A stretch of 18,089 bases of DNA from JACCYI01 sp036389195 (GTDB lineage Bacteria > Actinomycetota > Thermoleophilia > Solirubrobacterales > Solirubrobacteraceae), in assembly GCA_036389195.1 (NCBI GenBank), contig DASVQH010000225.1, forward strand, positions 1 to 18,089. The letters run 5' to 3'. Below, in pieces: positions 1 through 6,861 of the stretch (within the stretch, counting starts at the first letter, position 1; every line of letters begins with the position of its first letter). A program made the translations under genes and the position numbers. The notes beneath the pieces are model-generated. The model did no database searches, was not told where the DNA came from, and worked only from the letters and a program-made list of their open reading frames with translations.

Positions 1-621
1 AACGACACGATCCCGGGCGCAAGGGTCGAGGGCCGCATCGAGCTTGACGGTGAAGACATCTATGCGCCGTCCATGGACGTAGTGCATTTGCGCGCGCGGG
101 TCGGGATGGTTTTCCAGAAGCCGAACCCGTTTCCCAAGTCGATCTACGACAACATCGCCTTCGGCCCGCGCGTGGTCGGCATGAAGGGCGACATGGACGA
201 GATCGTCGAGGGCGCGCTGCGCCGCGGCGCGCTGTGGGACGACGTCAAGGACCGCCTGAAGGACAACGCGTTCGGCATGTCGGGTGGCCAGCAGCAGCGG
301 CTGTGCATCGCCCGCGCACTGGCCACCGAGCCCGACGTGCTGCTGATGGACGAGCCCTGCTCGGCGCTGGACCCGATCTCCACCGGCCGCATCGAGGACC
401 TGATGCTCGAGCTCAAGGAGAACTACTCGATCGTCATCGTCACGCACAACATGCAGCAGGCCGCGCGCGTGTCGGACATGACGGCGTTCTTCACGGTCGA
501 GCTCGACGAGGCGAGCGGCGTGCGGACCGGCGCGGTCGTCGAGTACGACCAGACCGAGAAGATCTTCCAGAACCCGTCCGACAAGCGGACCGAGGACTAC
601 GTCACCGGCAAGGTGGGCTAG
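1..621 (+). CDS. pstB: Phosphate ABC transporter ATP-binding protein PstB (5' truncated by window)
   Basis: ATPase of the high-affinity PstSCAB phosphate importer, acting on the cytoplasmic face of the membrane. The frame is open from base 1, so the ATG at 73 is internal; the amino end, including the Walker A loop, lies outside the window. Visible in order are the Q-loop region (VGMVFQKPNPFPKSIYDNI), which is typical of PstB, the ABC signature MSGGQQQRLCIARALA, Walker B with the catalytic glutamate (VLLMDEP), the D-loop SALDP and the H-loop histidine (IVTHNMQQA). The 206 residues present fit a normal family length of about 250-260 once the missing part is added. The stop codon is directly followed by the phoU ATG, as in many pst operons. 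Phosphate control is expected but its promoter is outside the window. Confidence 0.97.
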   Translation, partial: NDTIPGARVEGRIELDGEDIYAPSMDVVHLRARVGMVFQKPNPFPKSIYDNIAFGPRVVGMKGDMDEIVEGALRRGALWDDVKDRLKDNAFGMSGGQQQRLCIARALATEPDVLLMDEPCSALDPISTGRIEDLMLELKENYSIVIVTHNMQQAARVSDMTAFFTVELDEASGVRTGAVVEYDQTEKIFQNPSDKRTEDYVTGKVG

Positions 622-1302
622 ATGCCCGAGGCCCTGCGGACGCGCTTCCGCGAAGAGCTGGCCGGCCTCGAGGAGCAGGCGCTCGGGGCGCTCGACCTCG
701 TGGTGATCTCGCTCGACCGGGCGATGGAGGCCCTTCACCACCAGGACGTCGAGCTCGCGGCGATGGTCATCGCCGACGACGACCGCATCGACGGGCGCTT
801 CCTCGAGGTCCACCAGGGGATCCTCTCGCTGCTGGCCCTGCAGGCGCCGGTGGCCTCCGATCTGCGCACGGTCGCGGCGCTGCTGCACACCATCCGCCAC
901 GCCGAGCGGATGGGCGACCAGTGCGTCAACGTCGCCAAGCTGATCCCGCTGTCCGGCCACGAGCCGCCGCGCGACGACCGGCTCGTCGCGCTGGTGGAGG
1001 AGATGGGCGCCCTCGCGCGCTCGGAGATCGAGCAGGCCAAGCGCGCGTTCGCGCTGCGCGACGTCGCGATGGCCGAGGATCTCGTGGCCCGCGACGAGCG
1101 CGTCAACCGGCTCAACCGCGAGGCGTTCAAGCTGGCGGTGGCGATCGGCGTCGACGAGGACACGCGCGAGTGGGCGATGCACATGATGCTCGTGGCCCGC
1201 GCGCTGGAGCGGCTCGGGGACAACGCGGTGGACATCGGCGAACAGGTCGCGTTCGTCGTCACCGGGCTGTTCCGCGAGTTCTCCGACGCCTCGCACCCGT
1301 AG
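622..1302 (+). CDS. phoU: Phosphate signalling accessory protein PhoU
   Basis: PhoU restrains phosphate uptake and Pho two-component signalling by contacting the Pst transporter and the sensor kinase. The 226-residue length is typical. The protein is all-helical in appearance and shows the two repeated PhoU metal-binding motifs: one around residues 92-101 (IRHAERMGDQCVNVAK) and a second near the C-terminus (ARALERLGDNAVDIGEQ). Both keep the E-R-x-G-D core that coordinates metal clusters in known structures. The ATG follows the pstB stop with no gap, which fixes the start and implies translational coupling. The gene closes the pst operon as seen here; the next gene is a LysR regulator 27 bp further on. 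Confidence 0.96.
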   Translation: MPEALRTRFREELAGLEEQALGALDLVVISLDRAMEALHHQDVELAAMVIADDDRIDGRFLEVHQGILSLLALQAPVASDLRTVAALLHTIRHAERMGDQCVNVAKLIPLSGHEPPRDDRLVALVEEMGALARSEIEQAKRAFALRDVAMAEDLVARDERVNRLNREAFKLAVAIGVDEDTREWAMHMMLVARALERLGDNAVDIGEQVAFVVTGLFREFSDASHP

Positions 1303-1329
1303 CGCTGCGCGGGGGGTAGTCTCGGCGGC

Positions 1330-2262
1330 GTGCTCGACGTCCGGCGGCTGCGGATCCTCCGCGAGGTGGCGCGGCACGGGTCGCTGGCCGCCGCCGCCGA
1401 CGTCCTCTCCTACACGCCGTCGGCGATCTCCCAGCAGATCGCGACGCTGGAGCGCGAGGCGGGGACGCCGCTGCTCGAGCGCCGCGCGCGCGGCGTGGTC
1501 CTGACCGAGGCGGGCGCCATGCTCGTCGAGCACGCCGAGGCGATCCTCGCGCGCCTGGAGGCCGCCGAGGCGTCGCTGGCCGACCTCGCGGAGCTGCGGC
1601 GCGGGCGGCTGCGGATCGCCACGTTCGCCACCGCGGGCGCGACGGTGCTGCCGCGGGCCATCGACGCGTTCCGCATCCGCCATCCCGAGATCGAGCTGAG
1701 CGTCACGCCGGCGTCGCCGTCGCGCAGCGTCGAGCTGCTGCGCGAGGGGCGCCTCGACCTCGCGCTGACCGTCGACCTGCCCGATCCGCCGGCCGAGGGC
1801 GTCACGGCGATCCATCTGTTCGACGACCCGTTCCGGCTCGGCATCCGCCACGATCATCCGCTCGCCGGTAAGCCGGAGATCCGCCTCGAGGATCTCGCCG
1901 CCGAGGTGTGGATCGATGTGCCGGACACGCTGTCCGGCGGGCGCGCCCTGCGCGAGGCGTGCGCGGCGGCGGGCTTCACGCCCGACGTCCGCTACGAGAG
2001 CGACGACTACCTGGCGATCCGCGAGCTGGTGGGGGCGGGCGTCGGCGTCGCGCTCCTCCCCGACCTGGCGATCCACGCGCCGCGCGACGGCGTGGCATTG
2101 CGCGACCTCGGTCGCGGCGCGCCGCGGCGGGCGATCCAGGCCGCGACGCGCGCCGTGCCGTTCCGCTCGCCGGCGGCCGCCGCGATGGTCGAGGTGCTGG
2201 TCGAGCTCGGGCAGCCGGTGCGGCCCGAGGGTCAGGTCGCCGGCACGCCGCCCAGCCGGTAG
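1330..2262 (+). CDS. LysR-family transcriptional regulator
   Basis: One-component regulator with an N-terminal winged helix-turn-helix (about residues 3-62, with the SLAAAADVLSYTPSAISQQI recognition region) and a C-terminal type-2 periplasmic-binding-like effector domain (about 90-290, beginning GRLRIATFATAGATVLP). The 310-residue length is normal. The start is GTG at 1330, giving the classical L-D-V-R-R-L-R-I-L-R-E opening; no strong ribosome-binding site is visible. It lies 27 bp after phoU on the same strand, but nothing ties it to phosphate. Its 3' end overlaps the converging sarcosine oxidase-like gene by 31 bp. The ligand and target genes cannot be read from sequence; the betaine/sarcosine unit that faces it is one candidate. 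Confidence 0.93.
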   Translation: MLDVRRLRILREVARHGSLAAAADVLSYTPSAISQQIATLEREAGTPLLERRARGVVLTEAGAMLVEHAEAILARLEAAEASLADLAELRRGRLRIATFATAGATVLPRAIDAFRIRHPEIELSVTPASPSRSVELLREGRLDLALTVDLPDPPAEGVTAIHLFDDPFRLGIRHDHPLAGKPEIRLEDLAAEVWIDVPDTLSGGRALREACAAAGFTPDVRYESDDYLAIRELVGAGVGVALLPDLAIHAPRDGVALRDLGRGAPRRAIQAATRAVPFRSPAAAAMVEVLVELGQPVRPEGQVAGTPPSR

Positions 2263-3434
2263 GCCGGCCGGTAGGCGGGGTCGGCCAGCGCCGGGCGCCC
2301 GGCGGCGAACGGGGCGATCGGCAGCTCGGTGCCGCCCTCGTGGGCCAGCTCGGCCATGGCGCGCCCGATCACGCCGGCGAACTTCGCGGCGTGGCCCGCG
2401 CCCACGGCGACCGCGATCCGCTCGTGCCCCGGGACGAGGTCGAGCACGAAGTCGCGGTCGGGCGGCATGTCGTAGAGGCAGCAGCGGGTCCGCAGCTCGG
2501 GGCCGGCGTAGCCCGGCAGCACCTCGTCGAGGAACCCGGCGACCTGCCGGACCTGCGCCGGGTCCGGCTCCCAGCTGGCCGGGTCGTCGACGTCGGCGGG
2601 CGGGCCGCCGAGGTCGAGCGCGGCCTTCGTCGCGACCTCGCCGTAGACCGGGAAGCCGTAGTACTCGTCGGCGCCCTCGCCGTGCCAGATCCAGATCGGG
2701 AAGCGGTCGGGCGCGAACGCGCGCAGGTTCGGGGTGGCGAAGTAGGTGACCTGCTGGGTGGTCAGCGCGATCGGCCAGTCGACGCCGAGCTGGGCGAGCA
2801 GCCCGCGGTTCCACGCGCCCGCGCACATGACGACGCGCTCGGCGCGCAGCTTGCCCGCGGCGGTGTCGAGCTCGACGCCGCCGGGCACCGGCCGGATCGC
2901 CGTCACGCCGGCGTGCGCGAGGACGGTGGCGCCGCGCGCGCGGGCGAGCGCGCGGTGCACCGCTCCGCCGCGGCGGATGTCGAGGATCCCGCCGTCGGGC
3001 TGGAACAGCGCCTCGTGGTCCTCGGGGATCCGGAACTGCGGCCAGCGGGCCGCCGCCTCGGCCGCGTCCAGGCGTTCGAACGGGATGTCCTGCGCGTCCA
3101 TGGCCTCGACGTAGGCGTCGAGGATGGCGCCGCCCTCCGTCCCCGGCCGGCCGACGTTGAGGGCGCCCGTGGTCAGGATCAGCGGGACGCCCGACTCGGC
3201 CTCGACCGCCCGCCACGCGGCGTAGGCGCTGCGCGTCAGCGCGGTGTAGCGGGTGGCGTGGTAGCCAAGGCGGATGATCCGCGAGTGGTCCTCGGAGGCG
3301 CCGCGGTCGTGCCCGAGCTCCCACTGCTCCAGGCACACGACGCCGTCGCCGCCGCCGGCCAGCCGGCTGAGCCAGTAGGCGGCGGCGCTGCCGATGCCGC
3401 CGGCGCCGACGACGGCGTACCGGTACGTGCGCAC
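2232..3434 (-). CDS. FAD-dependent oxidoreductase, monomeric sarcosine oxidase / N-methyltryptophan oxidase family
   Basis: Flavoprotein of the DAO superfamily expected to oxidise an N-methyl amino acid such as sarcosine to the demethylated amine, formaldehyde and hydrogen peroxide in the cytoplasm. Residues 6-20 form the dinucleotide-binding fold (VVGAGGIGSAAAY). The segment near 48-60 (EDHSRIIRLGYHA) matches the H-x-x-x-R-I-I-R flavin-binding stretch of monomeric sarcosine oxidase. Lys270 sits where the oxygen-activating lysine is expected, and Cys319 in RCCLYDMPPDRDF aligns with the cysteine that binds FAD covalently. The 400-residue length fits the family. The GTG start at 3434 is 7 bp after the stop of the homocysteine methyltransferase-like gene, so the two form an operon for methylated glycine compounds. 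The exact substrate (sarcosine, N-methyltryptophan or another secondary amine) is not settled by sequence. Confidence 0.92.
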   Translation of the reverse strand: MRTYRYAVVGAGGIGSAAAYWLSRLAGGGDGVVCLEQWELGHDRGASEDHSRIIRLGYHATRYTALTRSAYAAWRAVEAESGVPLILTTGALNVGRPGTEGGAILDAYVEAMDAQDIPFERLDAAEAAARWPQFRIPEDHEALFQPDGGILDIRRGGAVHRALARARGATVLAHAGVTAIRPVPGGVELDTAAGKLRAERVVMCAGAWNRGLLAQLGVDWPIALTTQQVTYFATPNLRAFAPDRFPIWIWHGEGADEYYGFPVYGEVATKAALDLGGPPADVDDPASWEPDPAQVRQVAGFLDEVLPGYAGPELRTRCCLYDMPPDRDFVLDLVPGHERIAVAVGAGHAAKFAGVIGRAMAELAHEGGTELPIAPFAAGRPALADPAYRPAYRLGGVPAT

Positions 3435-3441
3435 GCCGGGT

Positions 3442-4479
3442 CTAGAGCCGGTCGGCGAAGGCGAGGTTCGCCGGCTCGAGCGCCGCGTCGGAGCCGAGGT
3501 AGGCGTGCTTGGACATGTCGGGCGAGTAGCGGCTGGCCGGCGGCCGGCGGCCCATCGCCTCGGCCATCGCGCGGATGTGGTGCGGCGCGGCGCCGCAGCA
3601 CAGGCCGAGGTACTCGACGCCGAGCGCGAGCGCCTCGCGGGCGAACGCCGCGACCTCGGTCCGGGTGCAGGTGAACGGGTCGAGGTTGGTCGGGAACGCG
3701 CGGTCGCCCGCCTGGCCCTCGCGCAGCGACTGGAAGGTCGGCTGGGCGGCGTGGGTCCGGTAGGGCACCGGCAGCGCGGCCACGGGGACGTCGACGGCGG
3801 CGCGCACGTCGGCCAGCAGCGGCAGCATCGTCTGCGGCCCGCGGATGCAGTTGAGCCCGACCACGTCGGCGCCCGCGTCCGCGAGGCGGCGGCACGCCTC
3901 CGCGGGGCTCCAGCCCTCGCGGGTCGTCGCGTCCTGGTGGACGGCCAGCGTCACGACCGCGGGCAGACCGGCCGCGCGGATGGCCTCCAGCGCCAGCAGC
4001 GCCTCGCCGGCGAACTGGAACGTCTCGGCGATGACGAAGTCGGCGCCGGCGTCGGCCGCCCAGCTCACCTGCTCGTCGAACATCGCGCGCACGGCGGCGT
4101 GCGCGGCCGCGTCGCCCTCGAGGTAGACGTTGGTGTTGCAGATGTCGCCGGCCAGCATCGCCCCCGTCTCCCGGGCGACTCCGCGGGCGATCTCCAGCGC
4201 CTGGCGGTTGAGCGGCTCGAGCTGGTCCTCCCAGCCGATCAGCCGCAGCTTCTCGCGGTGCGCGTAGTACGTGAACGCCTCGACGACGTCGGAGCCGGCG
4301 TGGACGAGCTCGCGGTGCAGCTCGGCCACCGCCTCGGGGTGCTCGAGCACGACCTCGGGCACGTAGGCGCCGGCCTGCAGGTACCCGCGGCGCTCGAGCT
4401 CGAAGAGGTAGCCCTCGGCACAGAGGACGGGGCCGTCCTGGAGGCGGGCGCGGAGGTCGATGTGCGGCATGCCCGGCAC
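3442..4479 (-). CDS. Homocysteine S-methyltransferase domain protein, betaine-homocysteine methyltransferase-like
   Basis: Zinc-dependent methyltransferase of the homocysteine-binding (alpha/beta)8 barrel family. It is expected to move a methyl group from a donor such as glycine betaine to homocysteine, yielding methionine. The three zinc cysteines are visible: Cys211 in VVGLNC and the pair Cys294-Cys295 in LGLCCGA. The N-terminal part (GPVLCAEGYLFELERRGYL, then SDVVEAFTYYAHREKLR) resembles the betaine-type rather than the MetH-type enzymes. The length of 345 residues fits. The start is either GTG at 4479 or ATG at 4470; both give a sensible N-terminus and neither has a clear ribosome-binding site. 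It is first in an operon with the sarcosine oxidase-like gene, which suggests betaine to dimethylglycine chemistry followed by demethylation steps. The methyl donor is inferred. Confidence 0.9.
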   Translation of the reverse strand: MPGMPHIDLRARLQDGPVLCAEGYLFELERRGYLQAGAYVPEVVLEHPEAVAELHRELVHAGSDVVEAFTYYAHREKLRLIGWEDQLEPLNRQALEIARGVARETGAMLAGDICNTNVYLEGDAAAHAAVRAMFDEQVSWAADAGADFVIAETFQFAGEALLALEAIRAAGLPAVVTLAVHQDATTREGWSPAEACRRLADAGADVVGLNCIRGPQTMLPLLADVRAAVDVPVAALPVPYRTHAAQPTFQSLREGQAGDRAFPTNLDPFTCTRTEVAAFAREALALGVEYLGLCCGAAPHHIRAMAEAMGRRPPASRYSPDMSKHAYLGSDAALEPANLAFADRL

Positions 4480-4528
4480 GGTCGCACCCCGGCGCGCCGC
4501 GAGCCAGCAGCTTTCGCGACGCCTCGGT

Positions 4529-5794
4529 TCAGTCGCGCTTCACGGTCGCGCGGCGGCGCGGGCAGCAGCGCGCCGGCGGGCGGCGGTGACGTTCACAGCC
4601 ACGGATCCGGTCGCCGCGATCGGCCTCGCCGACGTCCCGCCGGCCAGGCCCGCAGTCGAGCCGGTCGGGGCGCTCGCCGGCTCCCTCGCCGGCCAGCAGC
4701 CGGTCCGGCCCCGCGCCGCCGTTCAAGAGGTCGCCGCCGTCGCCGAACCGGTTGAACGCGGTCGCCAGCTGGTCGCGTCCGGGTCCGCCCGTGAGGCGGT
4801 CGTGGCCGTACTGGCTGGTCAGCGCGTCGTCGCCCGCACCGCCGCCGAGGCGGTCGTCGCCGGTGCCGCCGTAGAGCGCGTCGTCGCCGCCGCCACCGCG
4901 CACGTCGTCGTCGCCCGCTTCGCCGTCGAGGTGATCTTCGCCACCGGCACCGAGGAGCACGTCGTCGCCCCGGCCTCCCCGCACGTCGCCGCCGGCCGCC
5001 GGCGCGCGCAGGACGTCGTCGGCGGCGCCGCCTTCCAGTCTCTCGAATCCGGCGAACTCGTTGCCCTCGCCGGCCGAGCCAGTGCCGGCCCCATGCGCCG
5101 AGAGGTCCACGTGAACCGGCTGCTTGCGCCGGCTGAAGCTCAGCCGGTCGTCGCCCGGTCCACCGTCGAGGACGTCGGCGGCCGGGCGCCGCGTCTCGTC
5201 GATGACCTGGTCGTCGCCGCCGCCCGCCGCGACGCGGTCCCGGCCCTCGCCCCCGAAGAGCGCATCGCCGCGGTCCGAGCCGGTGAGCTGGTCGTCGCCG
5301 CTGCCGCCGAAGAGCGTCGCTCCGAAGTTCCAGAGCGCCGCGGGCAGCATCGGCACCCCGGCCAGGACGTCGGCGCCCGGCCCACCGTGGCAGTGCTCGC
5401 CGCTCAGCGTGTCGTCGCCCGCGCCCCCCGACACGTCGTTGGCCACACCCTCGACGATCGCGCGGTCGTCGCCGTCACGGGCCTCGACGCGCACCAGGAC
5501 GCCGGCATCGCGGGGGCAGGAGGCGGTGCCGCCCGGCCGCGGCTCGCAGCCGCGACCCACCCGCAGGGGAGCACCTGCGTCGCTCACCACCAGCTCGCCG
5601 CTGCCGTCCGGGCGCACGGCGATGTCGTTGCGCTCACCGGCGCCGCCGACGATGCGCACCTGCCGGGACGGCCCCAGGCAGCGGCGGTCCGTACAGCCGT
5701 CCTTGAGCGGCTCGACGCCGACGGTGGCGCCGAGCGCCGGTGCCGCGGCGCCGGCGAGCCCGAGGCTCGCCAGGATCAGGGCGCGAACGATCAC
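4529..5794 (-). CDS. Secreted RTX-type calcium-binding repeat protein
   Basis: A 421-residue secreted protein built largely of glycine/aspartate-rich nonapeptide repeats (pattern GGxGxDxLx). These fold into calcium-filled beta-rolls in the RTX (haemolysin-type) family. A signal peptide is visible at residues 1-23 (VIVRALILASLGLAGAAAPALG). Residues 24-115 form a non-repeat region with a cysteine pair; repeats run from about 122 to 380 in several blocks (for example GGAGDDTLSG, GGSGDDQLTG, GGRGDDVLLG, GGTGDDRLGG), interrupted near 222-250. The C-terminus is a cysteine-containing basic tail, DCGPGRRDVGEADRGDRIRGC, common in actinobacterial members. The GTG start overlaps the upstream TGA (GTGA at 5794-5791), so it is translationally coupled to the DUF5069-cupin gene. 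The function is unknown; there is no enzyme domain. Confidence 0.9.
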   Translation of the reverse strand: MIVRALILASLGLAGAAAPALGATVGVEPLKDGCTDRRCLGPSRQVRIVGGAGERNDIAVRPDGSGELVVSDAGAPLRVGRGCEPRPGGTASCPRDAGVLVRVEARDGDDRAIVEGVANDVSGGAGDDTLSGEHCHGGPGADVLAGVPMLPAALWNFGATLFGGSGDDQLTGSDRGDALFGGEGRDRVAAGGGDDQVIDETRRPAADVLDGGPGDDRLSFSRRKQPVHVDLSAHGAGTGSAGEGNEFAGFERLEGGAADDVLRAPAAGGDVRGGRGDDVLLGAGGEDHLDGEAGDDDVRGGGGDDALYGGTGDDRLGGGAGDDALTSQYGHDRLTGGPGRDQLATAFNRFGDGGDLLNGGAGPDRLLAGEGAGERPDRLDCGPGRRDVGEADRGDRIRGCERHRRPPARCCPRRRATVKRD

Positions 5795-6474
5795 GGCGAG
5801 TCCGTCGCGATCTCCGCGTCGCCGTGGACGCGGACCGCGCGCAGGGCCACGTCGCCGGCACTCGCGTAGAAGTGCTCGACGCCGGCCGGGACTCGCACGA
5901 CCTCGCCCGCGCGGACGATCCGGCGCTGCAGCGCGCCGAGCTGGTAGAGCGCCGCGCCCGACTGGACGACCATGAGCTCCTCGACCGGGTGGCGGTGGGG
6001 CGCCTCGGCCTCGCCCGGCGCGGCGTCCACGAGCACCAGGCTGACGCGCGCGCCGTGCTCGGCGCCGAGGAAGGCGCGGCCGCCGTCGCGCTCGGGCAGC
6101 GCGCCGGCCGTGCGGACGCGCAGGTAGCTGCCGGTCTGTAGCTCGTCCTCGACGGCGGGCGCATCGAACCAGGCGTCGCGGGCGCCGGGGATGCCGCGCG
6201 AGCGCAGCTCGGCGAGCACGCCGGCGTCGTCGGCGTGGCGCGCCGCGAGGTCGAGCACGACGTCGGGCGCGACGCCGAGCCGCGCCATGCACGTGTGGTC
6301 GACCGGGCAGCCGAAGAGGTAGCTGCCGTTGGTGCCGGCCAGCGTGGCGCGTGCCTTGTCGAGCATCCGCGGCAGCCACGCGTAGCCGTCGAGCTCGGCG
6401 TCGAGCGGGCGGGCCTCGCCCGTGCGGAGGTCGGGGGCGGCGGCGACGCCGGGGCGGTCGTCCGGTGAAGTCAT
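5791..6474 (-). CDS. DUF5069-cupin fusion protein
   Basis: Soluble 227-residue protein of two parts. Residues 20-105 match the DUF5069 pattern (LDGYAWLPRMLDKARATLAG, then NGSYLFGCPVD). Residues 140-220 are a cupin_2 beta-barrel with all expected metal ligands: His160, His162 and Glu166 in APHRHPVEELMVVQSG, and His201 in VPAGVEHF. Cupins of this class often bind metal or small ligands and can be sensors or dioxygenases; here no substrate can be named. The ATG at 6474 gives the N-terminus MTSPDDRP. The stop overlaps the GTG of the secreted RTX protein, so the two are made from one message. A cytoplasmic domain protein coupled to a secreted repeat protein is an unusual pairing. Confidence 0.87.
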   Translation of the reverse strand: MTSPDDRPGVAAAPDLRTGEARPLDAELDGYAWLPRMLDKARATLAGTNGSYLFGCPVDHTCMARLGVAPDVVLDLAARHADDAGVLAELRSRGIPGARDAWFDAPAVEDELQTGSYLRVRTAGALPERDGGRAFLGAEHGARVSLVLVDAAPGEAEAPHRHPVEELMVVQSGAALYQLGALQRRIVRAGEVVRVPAGVEHFYASAGDVALRAVRVHGDAEIATDSP

Positions 6475-6509
6475 GCGCGCATTGTCGCGCGGGGCTTGGT
6501 CCCTCGGCC

Positions 6510-6791
6510 GCGATGCTTGGGCGCGGAATGAACTTCGAACTGCTCATCGACGGAATCCGGGAGGGCATGGGCTCCGGTCGGCGCGCCCCGCGGGACGCTT
6601 AACCTCCCTCCGGCCGCTCGCGGCGGCACCCGGTTGAGGTTGTGCCCGGTATAGGACGAACAACCTCCTCGCGCCGCACTTGCGGGGCGTGGCGTTGAGG
6701 TTGTGCCCCCTGAGAAGCGGTCCATCGGAAGGCCGCAACCGCTTGCTTCCTTCAGAGAGCAGTTCGCCGTCCAGTCGCGCCCAAGCATCGC
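6510..6791. repeat. Inverted repeat flanking an intergenic segment (MITE-like or paired dispersed repeats)
   Basis: The left arm at 6510-6545 and the right arm at 6757-6791 are inverted copies. They begin with a perfect 16-nt match (GCGATGCTTGGGCGCG at 6510-6525, its complement at 6776-6791) and end with a perfect 10-nt match (CGAACTGCTC at 6536-6545, its complement at 6757-6766). With one gap they agree at about 31 of 36 positions. They enclose some 211 bp with two further palindromic units and no transposase. This could be a non-autonomous mobile element or two inverted copies of a dispersed intergenic repeat. No target-site duplication was evident to me. Confidence 0.65.
6601..6708. repeat. 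Two palindromic units spaced 61 bp
   Basis: The core AACCTCC occurs at 6601 and 6662, and GTTGAGGTTGTGCCC occurs at 6633-6647 and 6694-6708, each pair exactly 61 bp apart. Within each unit AACCTC and GAGGTT are inverted to one another (8-bp arms ACAACCTC / GAGGTTGT at 6660-6667 and 6697-6704 in the second unit). They enclose an inner GC-rich hairpin (GCCG-CTCG-CGGC in the first, CCGC-ACTT-GCGG in the second). The arrangement is like a REP/BIME-type bacterial interspersed palindrome. The rest of the two units differs, so this is not a recent duplication. Confidence 0.7.
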
Positions 6792-6861
6792 GCATGAGGG
6801 ACCGCCGACACGATCACGCGGCGCCGGCATGCGTGGAGCGAAGGCGTACGCTTGCGCACCG

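Larger units (their letters stand above)
6475..6861. other. Gene-free region between divergent genes, holding repeats
   Basis: This 387-bp interval separates the minus-strand DUF5069-cupin gene from the plus-strand alpha/beta hydrolase and must carry promoters for both. I see no convincing coding sequence: open frames exist on both strands but resemble no protein family and run through the palindromes. It holds an imperfect inverted repeat with arms at 6510-6545 and 6757-6791, and inside it two palindromic units 61 bp apart. No clear sigma-70 boxes could be assigned. Confidence 0.7.

Noticed and set aside
3394..4755. Long plus-strand open frame (over 450 codons) opposite the methyltransferase gene
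   Set aside because: It is an antisense shadow typical of GC-rich DNA: it lies across two well-supported minus-strand genes and its low-complexity Arg/Ala/Gly/Val composition matches no family.
5795..6568. Upstream extension of the RTX gene frame to 6568
   Set aside because: The frame is open but reads as Arg/Pro-rich low-complexity sequence opposite and within the DUF5069-cupin gene; the GTG at 5794 opens directly onto a signal peptide.
6601..6708. CRISPR-like array from the 61-bp-spaced repeats
   Set aside because: There are only two units, the repeated parts are split and palindromic, the rest diverges, and no cas genes are present.
6544..6795. Small minus-strand open frame of 83 codons within the gene-free stretch
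   Set aside because: It runs through the palindromic units, has no ribosome-binding site and no recognisable domain, so the repeat explains the sequence better.
6703..6861. Upstream extension of the first alpha/beta hydrolase to an ATG at 6703
   Set aside because: The extra 53 residues do not resemble the family and cross the repeat arm; ATG 6862 gives the usual short N-terminus.
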